Positions 1 through 8,326 of a DNA stretch of 64,000 nt are shown piece after piece. Positions within the stretch are counted from its first letter, which is position 1. Each line of letters starts with the position of its first letter. Source of the stretch: UBA4421 sp028228615. Lineage in GTDB: Bacteria; Pseudomonadota; Gammaproteobacteria; Pseudomonadales; Azotimanducaceae. The stretch is taken from assembly GCA_028228615.1 (NCBI GenBank), contig JAOJBS010000007.1, positions 1 through 64,000 on the forward strand, given 5' to 3'. Position numbers and translations under genes: made by a program. The notes below the pieces were generated by a model, which made no database searches, was not told the DNA's origin, and saw only the letters and a list, made by a program, of their open reading frames with translations.

Positions 1-1355
1 TTTATTGCTACGTCGGGTATCCAATTGCCGTGAGCGCCATAAGGCACTCGAAAGGGCAGCTCAATGGTTGCAACCGGCGGCGCAGAAAAATTTTGCGCGT
101 CAATAATGACTAATCGAGATTTACCGCTGGTTTCGTCATGGACCAGCGCCATGATCCAACCCTCGTCCTCGCTCAGCTGGGCAAGACCCAAGGTGGTTGC
201 GCAAGGCGCGAATACAGGCTCTGCCCCCCGAACATTATGGCCCAAGAAATGCTCTTCGCAACTGCCTGCGGGTAGATCGTATTTGTACAAATTTGCGCCA
301 TAAATGGGTTCTTCGCTGTTGCCTTCGCCGTCTAAGCTCATCAAGTAACCAAATCTATTTTCTAGTCCTACCAGAGAATCGTTGACCCTGCCAAAGTCCG
401 CTGGACGGTCGTCGACTTTATCTTCCGATACCGTGCCGATGTTCAAATCTATCTGCCATCTGTGCAGGCGTCCTACCTCAGAATAGTCTTCAGAGTCGGC
501 GCCAAAGGCGGAGTTTTGTCTGGAGACGTAGAGCGTGATGACGTTGTCTTTTTCAAAGGCGTTGACTGGGTGAAAGACATAACACGGGTCAATTTCAAAC
601 CAGCGAATGTCGTCATTTGTGCCGTTGCGGGGCATCACACCCAAGCGTGCGCCTTTGTCTCGCTGAAAGCTAAAGGGTATGCCTGAAGCCAGCAAATCTA
701 GGTCTAAGGCCAAGGGCAGGTCCATAAATATGACGTGATGCTCGGTAATGTTGAAGTCGTGCATCATTACCATGTTGGGCAGGTCAATGCCCTCTATCTG
801 CTTGATCTGGCCATCCTTGCCAATGCGTATGTATTTCAGATAGGGCTGTTCAAAGGAAAAATAGCTGAATGCCAGCATTTCCCCAGTAACAGGGCAAATT
901 TTGGGGTGCGCGGTCATGGAGCAAGTCAGCGCGCCAGCGTAATTTTCGTAGCCAATGGTGTTCAAATCTTGGTCTATGCGCCAGGGCCAGTGGGCTTCTT
1001 CAAGGCAGAGTATTCTGCCAGCATGGGCAACAACATGGGTATTACCCTTGCCCCGTTTAAGGTCGCCAAGGCCTGCGCCAGGGTCGGTTAACGGCTGGGT
1101 AATCTCATCGGTTTGAATGAAACGATTGCGATACCACTGGGCTTTGCCATTAGCCAAGCGAATGCCGTGGACCATGCCATCGCCCAAAAACCAGTGGTTT
1201 GACGTGCCGGAGTGAGGATTAGGGCCAGTGCGTATATAGACGCCTTCAAGCTCGGGTGGAATGCTGCCTGTGACACTTAAGTCACTGGTGGAGCGCTCTT
1301 CTAGCATGGGTTCCCAATTGCCGCGCAGGTGCCATGGTATTGTTTGCTGGTTCAT
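1..1355 (-). CDS. Carotenoid oxygenase family protein (partial, C-terminus off the left edge)
   Basis: The frame stays open from an ATG at 1355 to the window edge (about 451 codons), so the gene is cut at its 3' end. The product belongs to the carotenoid cleavage dioxygenase / RPE65 / lignostilbene dioxygenase family, which uses a non-haem Fe(II) held by four histidines. The N-terminus carries the family's typical IPPELEGVYIRTGPNP segment and GDGMVHG. Four candidate iron ligands are visible in order: TAHPK, MMHDFN, FHPVNA and, near the edge, YGAHGNW. No signal peptide is seen, so it is probably cytosolic or membrane-associated. A strong ribosome site (AGAGGGG) sits about 8 bases before the ATG. 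The substrate (apocarotenoid, stilbene or other) cannot be told from the sequence. The upstream spacer is shared divergently with the gene at 1722. Confidence 0.93.
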   Translation of the reverse strand, partial: MNQQTIPWHLRGNWEPMLEERSTSDLSVTGSIPPELEGVYIRTGPNPHSGTSNHWFLGDGMVHGIRLANGKAQWYRNRFIQTDEITQPLTDPGAGLGDLKRGKGNTHVVAHAGRILCLEEAHWPWRIDQDLNTIGYENYAGALTCSMTAHPKICPVTGEMLAFSYFSFEQPYLKYIRIGKDGQIKQIEGIDLPNMVMMHDFNITEHHVIFMDLPLALDLDLLASGIPFSFQRDKGARLGVMPRNGTNDDIRWFEIDPCYVFHPVNAFEKDNVITLYVSRQNSAFGADSEDYSEVGRLHRWQIDLNIGTVSEDKVDDRPADFGRVNDSLVGLENRFGYLMSLDGEGNSEEPIYGANLYKYDLPAGSCEEHFLGHNVRGAEPVFAPCATTLGLAQLSEDEGWIMALVHDETSGKSRLVIIDAQNFSAPPVATIELPFRVPYGAHGNWIPDVAI

Positions 1356-1721
1356 ATTATCCCCTCTTATATCCAGATCTCCCGAGTCAAGATATAACAG
1401 TTACAGCGCGAGAATTACAGCTTCCAATTATGCCTTTTGCTGTTTTGGTTGGCTGATAAGGGGCGCTTATGGTGATTCGTAATTGGCTAGGTAGTTGGCT
1501 ATATTGCTGGCTATGTTGTTGGCTATCCTGTTGATTACGTTGTGGGTTCTAACGGTAAACATAAAGACGATCTTAGCCACGCATGCAAAGGTTTTGGCAA
1601 GTGTCTCAAGGTTGTCCATTCACCGGGGGTGCAAATGAGTGGCTTTGCAGATGTTCTTTTATTGCCAATATGTCCTATAGTAATTGGCAGAAACACATAC
1701 ACGAATTTGAGAGGAGGGCTC
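1356..1721. other. Intergenic region between divergent genes
   Basis: This spacer of about 366 bases separates the carotenoid oxygenase start from the small gene at 1722. It holds a degenerate 12-bp tandem array (1485-1544, listed separately). The rest is AT-rich and should contain the two divergent promoters, but I could not fix a -35/-10 pair. Open frames here on both strands show no protein-like features. Confidence 0.6.
1485..1544. repeat. Degenerate 12-bp tandem array, 5 copies
   Basis: Five consecutive 12-base units follow the pattern GGCTANNTNGTT (GGCTAGGTAGTT, GGCTATATTGCT, GGCTATGTTGTT, GGCTATCCTGTT, then a diverged GATTACGTTGTG). They have no spacers and sit in non-coding sequence, so this is a minisatellite-like array and not CRISPR. 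Confidence 0.7.
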
Positions 1722-1946
1722 ATGGACACTGCACGTAAATCTATTTTCCCCATTGCGGATGACAGTTGGGAAAGTATTGCCGTTCGGGAAATGGCGGCTG
1801 CAGACAAAGAACAAGCCATAAGCCAGCTGCAAAGCTGGAATTTGCACGTTTTTGCGCGCCGAGTAGTCAACGACGATACCGGCGAAATGGGTAATCCGAT
1901 CTTGCCCAGCGATGTGATATTCATCGAACCGCCAGTTAAAGCCTAG
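1722..1946 (+). CDS. Small LysM-like protein, 74 aa, function unknown
   Basis: An ATG at 1722 follows GGAGGG at good spacing, which makes it a better start than codons further upstream in the same frame. The 74-residue product reads like a compact LysM-type fold: a SWESIAVREM start, a helical middle (AISQLQSWN) and a closing ILPSDVIFIEPP, similar to the I-x-P-GQ-x-L end of LysM modules. There is no signal peptide or membrane segment, so if it is a LysM module it is not obviously exported. It ends one base before the next small reading frame, which suggests co-transcription. No specific partner can be assigned. The resemblance is by eye only. Confidence 0.6.
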   Translation: MDTARKSIFPIADDSWESIAVREMAAADKEQAISQLQSWNLHVFARRVVNDDTGEMGNPILPSDVIFIEPPVKA

Positions 1947-1947
1947 C

Positions 1948-2178
1948 TTGGCGGCGGTAATTAATAAGGTCGAATTGGCGGCAGCCCATGAAGGGGTGGC
2001 GGAGCTGGTTGTAGATTTGCTGTTTGATAATGGCGGCATAAGTAAGGTCAGTTTAGACGCGCATACCAGCAGGTTATTGATGGATGCGTGCGCTGCAAAC
2101 GGGCCAGAGGATCTAATCGGGCAAAACTGGGAGAAAGTGCGAGACGCTTTGTCGCAGTCTTACAACAGATATACCTAA
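1948..2178 (+). CDS. Hypothetical protein, 76 aa
   Basis: The frame opens at a TTG two bases after the stop of the preceding small gene and has no good ribosome site, so it may depend on translational coupling, or the true start may lie slightly downstream. The product is soluble and mixed alpha/beta, with a hydrophobic strand (VAELVVDLLFDNGG) followed by a helix (SRLLMDACAANG) and a C-terminal DLIGQNWEKVRDAL segment. I do not recognise a family. It ends 77 bases before the amidohydrolase gene and reads in the same direction, so the three genes may form one transcript. Confidence 0.5.
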   Translation: MAAVINKVELAAAHEGVAELVVDLLFDNGGISKVSLDAHTSRLLMDACAANGPEDLIGQNWEKVRDALSQSYNRYT

Positions 2179-2255
2179 CAGCGCGTGTTACAAAAAACGT
2201 ATTGCATGCAGCGCATTAACCAATACGTACAACAGAATTTAGTAGGGGAGAGGAA

Positions 2256-3917
2256 ATGTTAGATTTAGTTATTCGCAATGGTCGAGTAGTGGACGGTACG
2301 GGCTTGCCTTTATATGCCGCTGATGTAGGCATTAAAGACGGCAAAATTGTCACCGTAGGCAAAGTCATTGAAGCGTCTAAAGAAGAATACGATGCCAAAG
2401 GTCAAATAGTCGCACCCGGGTTCATTGACCCTCATACCCATTTTGATGCGCAACTCTTGTGGGATGGCGCCGCCAAACCGGCCATTGAACACGGCGTGAC
2501 TACCATTGTGCCCGGCAACTGTTCGTTGTCTCTTGCACCTTTAAAGGCCGAGCACCGTATGAAGTTGGTGGGCATGTTCAATCAAATTGAAGAAATGCCG
2601 CATAAGGCTTTCGAAGAAGGGGTTGAATGGAATTGGGAGACTTTTGAAGAGTTTGTTGGCCGCATTGAAAAAGATCTAACGATTAATGTAGCGCCCTTAG
2701 TAGGGCACAGTGTTTTACGTTTGTGGGTAATGGGTGATGCGTCCATGCAAGGCCCGGCAAATCAGACTCAAATAGATGCGATGAAAGACCTCCTTAGCCA
2801 ATGTTTAAGCGCCGGAGCCATTGGTCTTTCTAGCAGTTTTGTAGACATGGACGAGCGACTCCAGCCCGTACCTAGCCGATACTCAGACACCATTGAACTG
2901 GCTGCATTGTGCGATGTTTTGGCTGAGCACAATAAGATTCTTCAGGTAGTACACGAGTTTTACGACACCGACCTTACGTTGGCGCGTGTGGATCAACTGG
3001 CAGAGATAAGCCTGAAGCATGGCATTACAACCACGTTGTCGCCGCTGTTTGTCAGTGAGGATAACGCAGAGGGCGCCAAGCTAATTATGCAGCGCGTTGT
3101 GGAGCAAACTGCTAGGGGCGCTCGAGTTTGGCCCCAAGTGCAAACGCGGCCCATAGACATTAGTTTTACCTTTGCCGTGCCTAGTCTGCTGTTTATACGT
3201 TTGCCCGGTTGGTACGCGCTGATGCGTTTTAGTACGCCAGAGCAAATTATGGCAACCCTGCGAAATACAGAAGCCAGAGCCAAACTGGTGGGTGAAGCCC
3301 AGCGTATGAATTCACTGTGGAAGCGCTTAGTGCTGCGTCAGGTGCAGACAGATGCTAATCAGATCTATGTGGGTAAAACCTTGGCGGAGATCGCTGAGAT
3401 GCGCGATTCTGATCCACTCAATGTGATGATTGACCTGTCCTTGGAAGAGTCGTTAGATGCGCATTTTCTTTCCAGCGATATGGGTCATAACGATGATGAG
3501 TTAGTGGCAAGTTTCTTAACGCACCCCAATGTAATGATTGGTGCCAGTGATGGCGGTGCGCACATTTTGTCCTTCTCTACTTATGGCGATACAGGTTATC
3601 TGTTCTCCCGCTTTGTGCGTCAGTGCAATGCGTTGGGTTTAGAGCAAGCGGTGAAGAAAATTACATCAGATACCGCAAGCTTGTGGGGCATGCATAATCG
3701 CGGCTTTGTGAAGAGTGGGTATGCCGCGGACATCACCATATTTGATGATGAGAATATTGGTCGAGGCCCAGAATATTATGTGCAAGATGTACCCGGCGAC
3801 GGCTACCGTTATGTACGTGATGCCATAGGTGTCGATACTGTTATTATCGGCGGCGCGGTGGCTTATAACAGCAGTACTGGCTATACCGATGCACGCAAGG
3901 GGCAGGTCATAGGCTAA
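2256..3917 (+). CDS. N-acyl-D-amino-acid deacylase-type amidohydrolase
   Basis: The 553-residue protein is a D-aminoacylase-like member of the amidohydrolase superfamily, a metal-dependent TIM-barrel hydrolase that typically removes acyl groups from N-acyl-D-amino acids. It starts with the small beta-sandwich half (LVIRNGRVVDGTG) and then shows the metal site HTHFD near residue 59, the family cysteine in GNCSLSLAP near 90, a VVHEF histidine near 234, and GASDGGAHI, whose Asp is the usual catalytic and metal ligand. The C-terminus re-enters the beta-sandwich (GYAADITIFDDENIG). Histidine at the equivalent of the second barrel site is not obvious, so substrate and metal number may differ from characterised D-aminoacylases. 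It is cytosolic, without a signal peptide. A strong ribosome site (GGGGAGAGGAA) precedes the ATG. Confidence 0.88.
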   Translation: MLDLVIRNGRVVDGTGLPLYAADVGIKDGKIVTVGKVIEASKEEYDAKGQIVAPGFIDPHTHFDAQLLWDGAAKPAIEHGVTTIVPGNCSLSLAPLKAEHRMKLVGMFNQIEEMPHKAFEEGVEWNWETFEEFVGRIEKDLTINVAPLVGHSVLRLWVMGDASMQGPANQTQIDAMKDLLSQCLSAGAIGLSSSFVDMDERLQPVPSRYSDTIELAALCDVLAEHNKILQVVHEFYDTDLTLARVDQLAEISLKHGITTTLSPLFVSEDNAEGAKLIMQRVVEQTARGARVWPQVQTRPIDISFTFAVPSLLFIRLPGWYALMRFSTPEQIMATLRNTEARAKLVGEAQRMNSLWKRLVLRQVQTDANQIYVGKTLAEIAEMRDSDPLNVMIDLSLEESLDAHFLSSDMGHNDDELVASFLTHPNVMIGASDGGAHILSFSTYGDTGYLFSRFVRQCNALGLEQAVKKITSDTASLWGMHNRGFVKSGYAADITIFDDENIGRGPEYYVQDVPGDGYRYVRDAIGVDTVIIGGAVAYNSSTGYTDARKGQVIG

Positions 3918-4055
3918 ACGCTGATACGTTGTAGGCTGCTCGGTAACTGGCAGATCAGTCTATGACTTAAATCAATGGCAACGCGGGCGCAGAGGTGGAG
4001 GGCGTTAGTCGAAAGGGTGCTTTCGAATGGCTGCCATAGTAGTTGTCTAGAGCTG

Positions 4056-4889
4056 CTAAATGCTGCCCTTCGATGTAGCTGTCTTGGGCTCGTCATAAGA
4101 CGCCAGCTTATTGATGCGGATGACGGCCTGCAGTTCATGCACATAATCCTCGCCGCGTTCTGAATAACGCAGCAGACCCTCAGCCAAAATGTGTCCGGTG
4201 ACTGTTTCATCGTCTGCTCTGAGTGCCGCGCGACTCATACGTAAATCTTTATACGCCTGGTGGGTATTGATGTTGCGCGTGTAGGAATACACCGCGTCAC
4301 TCACATTATTGAATTTTGCCACCTCGTGGTTTGCCCCAGAGTTTCGTTGGCTAGGCACCAAACCACAGCCTTTCTCATAACACCATTGGCCAAATAGGTT
4401 ATTTGCTTGAACCGCAAATCTTGAGGTACCCCAACCAGATTCAACCGCGGCTTGCGCCAGCGCCAGAGAAGGCGGCACGGTGTCCACACGTATAAGTAAT
4501 TCTTTGATGAGTTCGGGTGATGACAGGTCTGCATCCACCAATCGGTAAACGCCAGCCAAGTCCGCTAGGGTCATAGTATCTTGGGTAGATAAAACATCTT
4601 GTGCGCGCTCAGCAACAGCCAAAAGCTGCTGTCGCTGGCCTTGAATGTGCAGATTTCTGGCTTCAACCAAAGGCAGCATGTAGCCAAAAAACGCGGCTTT
4701 CTTGGCTTTTACGTCGGTGTAGGTAGAGAAATCTGGCAGCGCTGTAGAGTGAGGTACGCTTGCTGGCGGTGCGACTGCCGCCGGTGCTGGCTGCTTCGCG
4801 CTGGGGTTAAGCATTTGGCTGGCGGTATAACCAATGGCCCCAAGGATGATAAGTGCTGCTAGCACATTAGCGCGGGAGAATAATTGCAT
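4056..4889 (-). CDS. Bax-type N-acetylglucosaminidase, membrane-anchored
   Basis: The 277-residue protein has one N-terminal membrane helix (about residues 8-26), a Pro/Ala-rich linker and a glucosaminidase-like domain of the Bax/FlgJ-C type, which cleaves peptidoglycan glycans in the periplasm. The catalytic region reads LALAQAAVESGWGTSRFA with the expected Glu, followed by NNLFGQWCYEKGCG. The C-terminal half (NVSDAVYSYTRNINTH and LLRYSERGEDYVHEL) matches the Bax family layout. Its ATG overlaps the TAA of the preceding lipoprotein gene by one base (TAATG), so the two are translated as a coupled pair. The pairing suggests envelope maintenance, but the exact physiological role of Bax is not established. 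Confidence 0.87.
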   Translation of the reverse strand: MQLFSRANVLAALIILGAIGYTASQMLNPSAKQPAPAAVAPPASVPHSTALPDFSTYTDVKAKKAAFFGYMLPLVEARNLHIQGQRQQLLAVAERAQDVLSTQDTMTLADLAGVYRLVDADLSSPELIKELLIRVDTVPPSLALAQAAVESGWGTSRFAVQANNLFGQWCYEKGCGLVPSQRNSGANHEVAKFNNVSDAVYSYTRNINTHQAYKDLRMSRAALRADDETVTGHILAEGLLRYSERGEDYVHELQAVIRINKLASYDEPKTATSKGSI

Positions 4890-6019
4890 TATTGGCCTTG
4901 CCCACGAACATGGGTATTAAAAAATTGTAAGGTTTCGCTGTTGAGTATCTCTTTCAGTTCTACGCTGGAGATTTTGCCAGCATAGCCTATTCGCTTAGCA
5001 AAGTTGGAGAATTGCGGTGCGTCTGAATAATCCATGTGCTTGGTTTCGCTAATCAAAAGCTTTTTGGTGAACCCCGCGCTGTTACTGATCAGCGAATCCA
5101 AATTTTCATAGTTTAGGGGCGTACCCTTCCACTCAGGCTGCCCCATGTACAGCATAGGCACATCAAGGCCGGCTTCAATGGTTTCTGGCGGTACTGGTAC
5201 CATCCATCCGTCTAGAGCGATGACGGCGGAAAAACGGGGGTCTTGGGCAGCGGCCAAAATACTGGTGGCACCCCCAAATGAGTGACCAAAGATGCCCACC
5301 CGGTCAGTACTAATGTTTTGCCAAATTGCTTCGCCCTGATTTTTTCTTGCTTGGATTTGATCAAGCAGAAAGGACATGTCCTTGGCGCGGGTATTGAGTT
5401 GCGGGCCGCGGAATGCCCAAAATGCCTCTTCAGAATCTATGCCATCGTGGCCAGCGCGGTAGTCGGCAGTGGTGCCATCGTCAAAGATAGTTAGGTACGC
5501 GTCATAGGGGTGGTCTACTGCAGCTACAAAGTATCCTTGGCTGGCCAGTTCTTCCATTTGCACAGAGTTTTGATTTTTCATGCCGCCAAGGCCGTGAGAG
5601 AAAAGCACCAGGGGAAGTTCGGCAAGCGCTGTTTTTATTGGTGCGTCCTCGTGAGAATTGGTTTCAACCCACTGCATGTGGTTGAGCAAGAATTTAGGCA
5701 GGCCAGAGGACTTTGCAAAAGGCCCCATACGTAACTCAGGGTCCGGTAAGTAGGTAACCGGCTGGCCTGAAGTTGGCTCTGCGGGATACCATATTTGCAC
5801 CACTAAGCGCCGCTTGTCGCCAGCTTCGGCGGTGAAGGTCTCCTCCCTTGAGTTGTCTAGCCAAGTGAAGGTCTGGGTGCCAACAGCGTAAGGGCCTGCG
5901 GGTTCAGGCAAGTCATCGAAGGGCAGTAGCTTGGGAACAACGAGTGAGCAGCCCGTCATCAGCAACATAAATAGGCCAAACCCGCAAATTTTCAGAGTGT
6001 TCTTGAGTAAAAGTCGCAC
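4889..6019 (-). CDS. Lipoprotein alpha/beta hydrolase, platelet-activating-factor acetylhydrolase-like
   Basis: The 376-residue product begins with a lipoprotein signal peptide ending in the lipobox LMTGC (Cys near residue 24), so it should be an acylated envelope protein. The body is an alpha/beta hydrolase related to PAF acetylhydrolase (PAF-AH isoform II-like). It has an oxyanion segment LVLFSHGLGGMKNQ, a nucleophile elbow VGIFGHSFGGATS, a downstream Asp in VIALDGWMVP, and a late ETKHMDYSD that supplies the probable catalytic His. Such enzymes hydrolyse short or oxidised acyl chains from phospholipids, but the substrate here is unknown. It is upstream of, and overlaps by one base, the Bax-like gene. 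Confidence 0.87.
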   Translation of the reverse strand: MRLLLKNTLKICGFGLFMLLMTGCSLVVPKLLPFDDLPEPAGPYAVGTQTFTWLDNSREETFTAEAGDKRRLVVQIWYPAEPTSGQPVTYLPDPELRMGPFAKSSGLPKFLLNHMQWVETNSHEDAPIKTALAELPLVLFSHGLGGMKNQNSVQMEELASQGYFVAAVDHPYDAYLTIFDDGTTADYRAGHDGIDSEEAFWAFRGPQLNTRAKDMSFLLDQIQARKNQGEAIWQNISTDRVGIFGHSFGGATSILAAAQDPRFSAVIALDGWMVPVPPETIEAGLDVPMLYMGQPEWKGTPLNYENLDSLISNSAGFTKKLLISETKHMDYSDAPQFSNFAKRIGYAGKISSVELKEILNSETLQFFNTHVRGQGQ

Positions 6020-6206
6020 GGCAATGTCTCGAAGTAAAATAAAGGCAGAAGGCTAAAGATAGGGCTGTGAGTAATGCGTGAATACACAGCGCAATGAGGC
6101 TCGAAAGCAAGCAAAGATGCAGCAGCAGGTTGAGTCCTGCTGCGATGGGCGTGAATGCCCCGGCTAGATTTAATCAGGCGTCTATTTAGGGTCTATTTAT
6201 CAGGGT

Positions 6207-6611
6207 TTATTTAGGGTCCAGTCGAATAAAATAGCGGGGCGGGAATCCAGTAAGAATTCTAAAGCTGAGCGGTAAGGGGTGATCTGCATCCACTTGGTCA
6301 TGCTCAGCGCCTTCAACAGGCACGGCGAGATATTCAGCGGTTGTATTGCCAGCAGTGACACTCACATTGGGCAGGGCAAGAGTTTGGCGGTACCAAGCTC
6401 TAGGCCAATGGTTCGCAGCAACGTAAAGCTGATTTGCACTGTCAATGCGCGAGACCACGCGGTCTTTGCGCACGCCGTCAGAATTGGTCGTGGTAATGAC
6501 AATCATGCCATCGCCCTGAGGTTGAAAATAGCCGAGCAAAGACTCAAAAGTGGCGACGATGCCGACATAGACAACAAACAAAATTAAAACAATTTTAAAT
6601 ACACGTTTCAT
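6207..6611 (-). CDS. Membrane-anchored DUF385-like (deazaflavin-dependent nitroreductase-like) protein
   Basis: The ATG at 6611 is chosen because GGGGAG lies 7 bases upstream. The 134-residue product has an N-terminal membrane helix (about residues 6-24, VFKIVLILFVVYVGIVAT) followed by a small split beta-barrel. Its strand pattern (MIVITTTNSDGVRKDRVV, then NHWPRAWYRQTLALPNVSV) resembles the DUF385 / F420-dependent quinone-reductase-like family. In that family the pattern is L-L-T-T-x-G-R-x-S-G-x-x-R and N-P-x-W-x-x-N-L-x-A-x-P-x-V. The flavin-contact serine and glycine of that motif are altered here, so cofactor use is doubtful and it may only share the fold. It appears to be transcribed alone. 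Confidence 0.66.
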   Translation of the reverse strand: MKRVFKIVLILFVVYVGIVATFESLLGYFQPQGDGMIVITTTNSDGVRKDRVVSRIDSANQLYVAANHWPRAWYRQTLALPNVSVTAGNTTAEYLAVPVEGAEHDQVDADHPLPLSFRILTGFPPRYFIRLDPK

Positions 6612-6811
6612 CGAACATCTCCCCAAAGGTACGAAGGTTTAGGTTTGGAACTCGGAGAGAATCATACGCCACCCCGGGGTTCTGTGAAGGGGGTTTTTGG
6701 ACTGGATTTTAGCTTGTGGTGAGGGAGATTGAGGCGGTGGGAAAATAAAATGCCTAGAAATGGCTATAGCTCTTGAGATTCCGCGCCTACTTCTTCATCA
6801 TTCGCCCCGCT

Positions 6812-6901
6812 GGAGGGATGGCAGAGTGGTCGAATGCACTGGTCTTGAAAACCAGCAAGGTGTTAAAACCTTCCAGGGTTCGAATCCCTGTCCCTCCGCC
6901 A
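6812..6901 (+). tRNA. tRNA-Ser (anticodon UGA)
   Basis: This is a complete 90-base cloverleaf including the encoded CCA. The acceptor arm GGAGGGA pairs with TCCCTCC, the D arm starts ATGGCAGAGTGG, and the anticodon loop CTTGAAA carries TGA at 6846-6848. A long class II variable arm (AAGGTGTTAAAACCTT) and the T arm GGGTTCGAATCCC follow. The long variable arm and the anticodon both identify a serine tRNA reading UCA-type codons. It stands alone, without a neighbouring tRNA. Confidence 0.98.
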
Positions 6902-7334
6902 TTTTATCTCTCTTTAGCGCCTGCTGAAGACCGCATAAATTCTGTAAGTGCTCCTATCGCAACAGGTTCACCTCCAAAGCCTAATTTTGCCCTCAGAAAA
7001 ATCTTTGATAGAACTGCTAATGCCGCTAAAGGTAGCTCGTTCTTATTTGGCTGAAAAAATATAACGCCGTTCAAATAGGGTAACGATCGTTTACCTATGT
7101 ACCGGTTGCAGGTTGGGGCTTTGCGAGGTTTTGATCAGATATTTGTAATCAAGACAAAAGTTGCTGCTGATTTTTTAAGGCAGGACGAATGAGGCTGAGA
7201 AAGTTTTTCTAGCTATAGATTTAGTGAACGGTTAACAGATGGTGATGCTCTGATAATTTGCATCAACTCGGAAAAGCGGCCTAGAGAACCTAAGCCGCCT
7301 TTTTTAGCCTAACTGTTTAGGGTTGTCCGACTAT
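6902..7334. other. Gene-poor stretch downstream of tRNA-Ser
   Basis: About 430 bases lie between the tRNA and the pseudogene, with no convincing gene. A 31-codon open frame starts at 7096 but has no ribosome site or recognisable features. A near-perfect palindrome lies around 7079-7095 (GGTAACGATCGTTTACC), and a terminator-like hairpin at 7275-7306 is listed separately. I saw no integrase, att repeat or IS remnant, although tRNA 3' ends are common integration sites. Confidence 0.55.
7275..7306. terminator. Probable Rho-independent terminator
   Basis: A hairpin with arms GCGGCCTAG and CTAAGCCGC (one mismatch) and a 5-base loop is followed by a run of T on the plus strand and preceded by A's, so it could act in both directions. 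On the minus strand it lies about 30 bases past the end of the decayed gene, the position expected for that gene's terminator. Confidence 0.7.
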
Positions 7335-8044
7335 TTATAGATCGGCGAGTACACTGTTAGTGTTTTGGGTGTGTCCAGTGCGAAGGCCTGCAACCTCTTT
7401 TTGGAAGGTCAAAAATGCCTTGGACGGATTGCTATTTGCAAGCAGTGTTTCGAGGTTTGCTGCGCCAGCGAACGCTATATGAGTTACGTCACTCGTCGCG
7501 CCTCCTTGAAAGCTCCACAGACCTCAAGCGCCATTAACTAGGCCGTTCTTGGTTTGAGCCGCCATCAGTTTTTTGTAGGCTTTTACGTAAGCAGCTTCAT
7601 CTGACACATTAGTCTGTCAAACGATGTAAGCGGTATCCTTAGTGTAGTCTCCACCCGTTGCTAAAGTGCGTAGTAGCTGCTGAGATTGCCATTCAACATT
7701 GTTAGACAGCGCGTGAAAGTATCAGCCCAGGCGCGACACTCTCTTAGTCCTGCAAATGTCGACGTCATACCTGCGGCGTCAGCAAAGTTCCAGATAACAG
7801 AATGCGTTGTTTCATCTGTACCGTTAAAGGATTCGTTTATGATGCGGATATTGGTGGGTAGGTTTTTTCTGCAGTCAGACTGTGCAAATTGGGTAAATGC
7901 AGTGGCGACACTAGCGTGGTCTGTTGTAGAAAGTTGGAAAATTGTTGCGAACTCTGGAACTGACGTTTCTTCAGCAATTGCGACGTTAGCGTTTAGCCCG
8001 GTGAAGGCCAAGAAGCACAAAATGAGTTTTTGATTATTTTTATA
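7335..8044 (-). pseudogene. Decayed secreted two-domain protein gene (frameshift plus two TGA stops)
   Basis: Read on the minus strand, a signal peptide (QKLILCFLAFTGLNANVAIA) and a first domain of about 100 residues run until a TAG at 7661. Shifting frame at about 7664-7668 recovers a continuous protein-like reading to a TAA at 7335 (LATGGDYTKDTAYIV, then DEAAYVKAYKKLMAAQ, then LWSFQGGATSDVTHIAF, ending NSVLADL). That downstream frame is broken twice by TGA, once after TAYIV and once just before GLWSFQGG. No ATG, GTG or TTG sits sensibly in front of the signal peptide, so the start codon also appears lost. The intact protein would have been secreted, with two similar-sized domains, the same layout as the intact gene at 18085-18828. 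Both genes have an unusual AT-only leader. The original function is unknown. Confidence 0.8.
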
Positions 8045-8326
8045 CTTATTATTATATTTTTTGTAACGCGTTAGACAAATTACAGACGTAAGCCTCGGAA
8101 AACAGCCCAAAACTTGCTAAATTTTGCTAAAAAGAAACCCTACTGCACACGTTATAAAAGCGGGGAAAGCAGCCTCTAGTCTTGTCAGCTGATCAATCAG
8201 CCGAACTCTCAGCCTATTCCTCAGCCTATCTTGCGGCGCATCTAATAATTCACATACACGTCCAAACGATGGTTTGGCGTCGCTAAATATATTATCTTTT
8301 GCTGATTACAATAAAGGTAGCACGAC

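Noticed and set aside
1542..1721. Longer version of the small LysM-like protein starting at 1542
   Set aside because: The extra residues look non-coding, overlap the end of a tandem array, and the ATG at 1722 has a much better ribosome site.
6773..7054. Open frame of 93 codons on the plus strand
   Set aside because: It runs straight through the tRNA-Ser gene and has no ribosome site.
6902..7334. Integrated element at the tRNA-Ser 3' end
   Set aside because: No integrase, no repeated tRNA 3' end and no composition change were seen.
7335..8044. UGA recoding (selenocysteine or UGA = Trp) in the secreted-protein gene
   Set aside because: There is also a frameshift with a TAG and no usable start codon. 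Nothing else in the window shows in-frame UGA, so decay is simpler.
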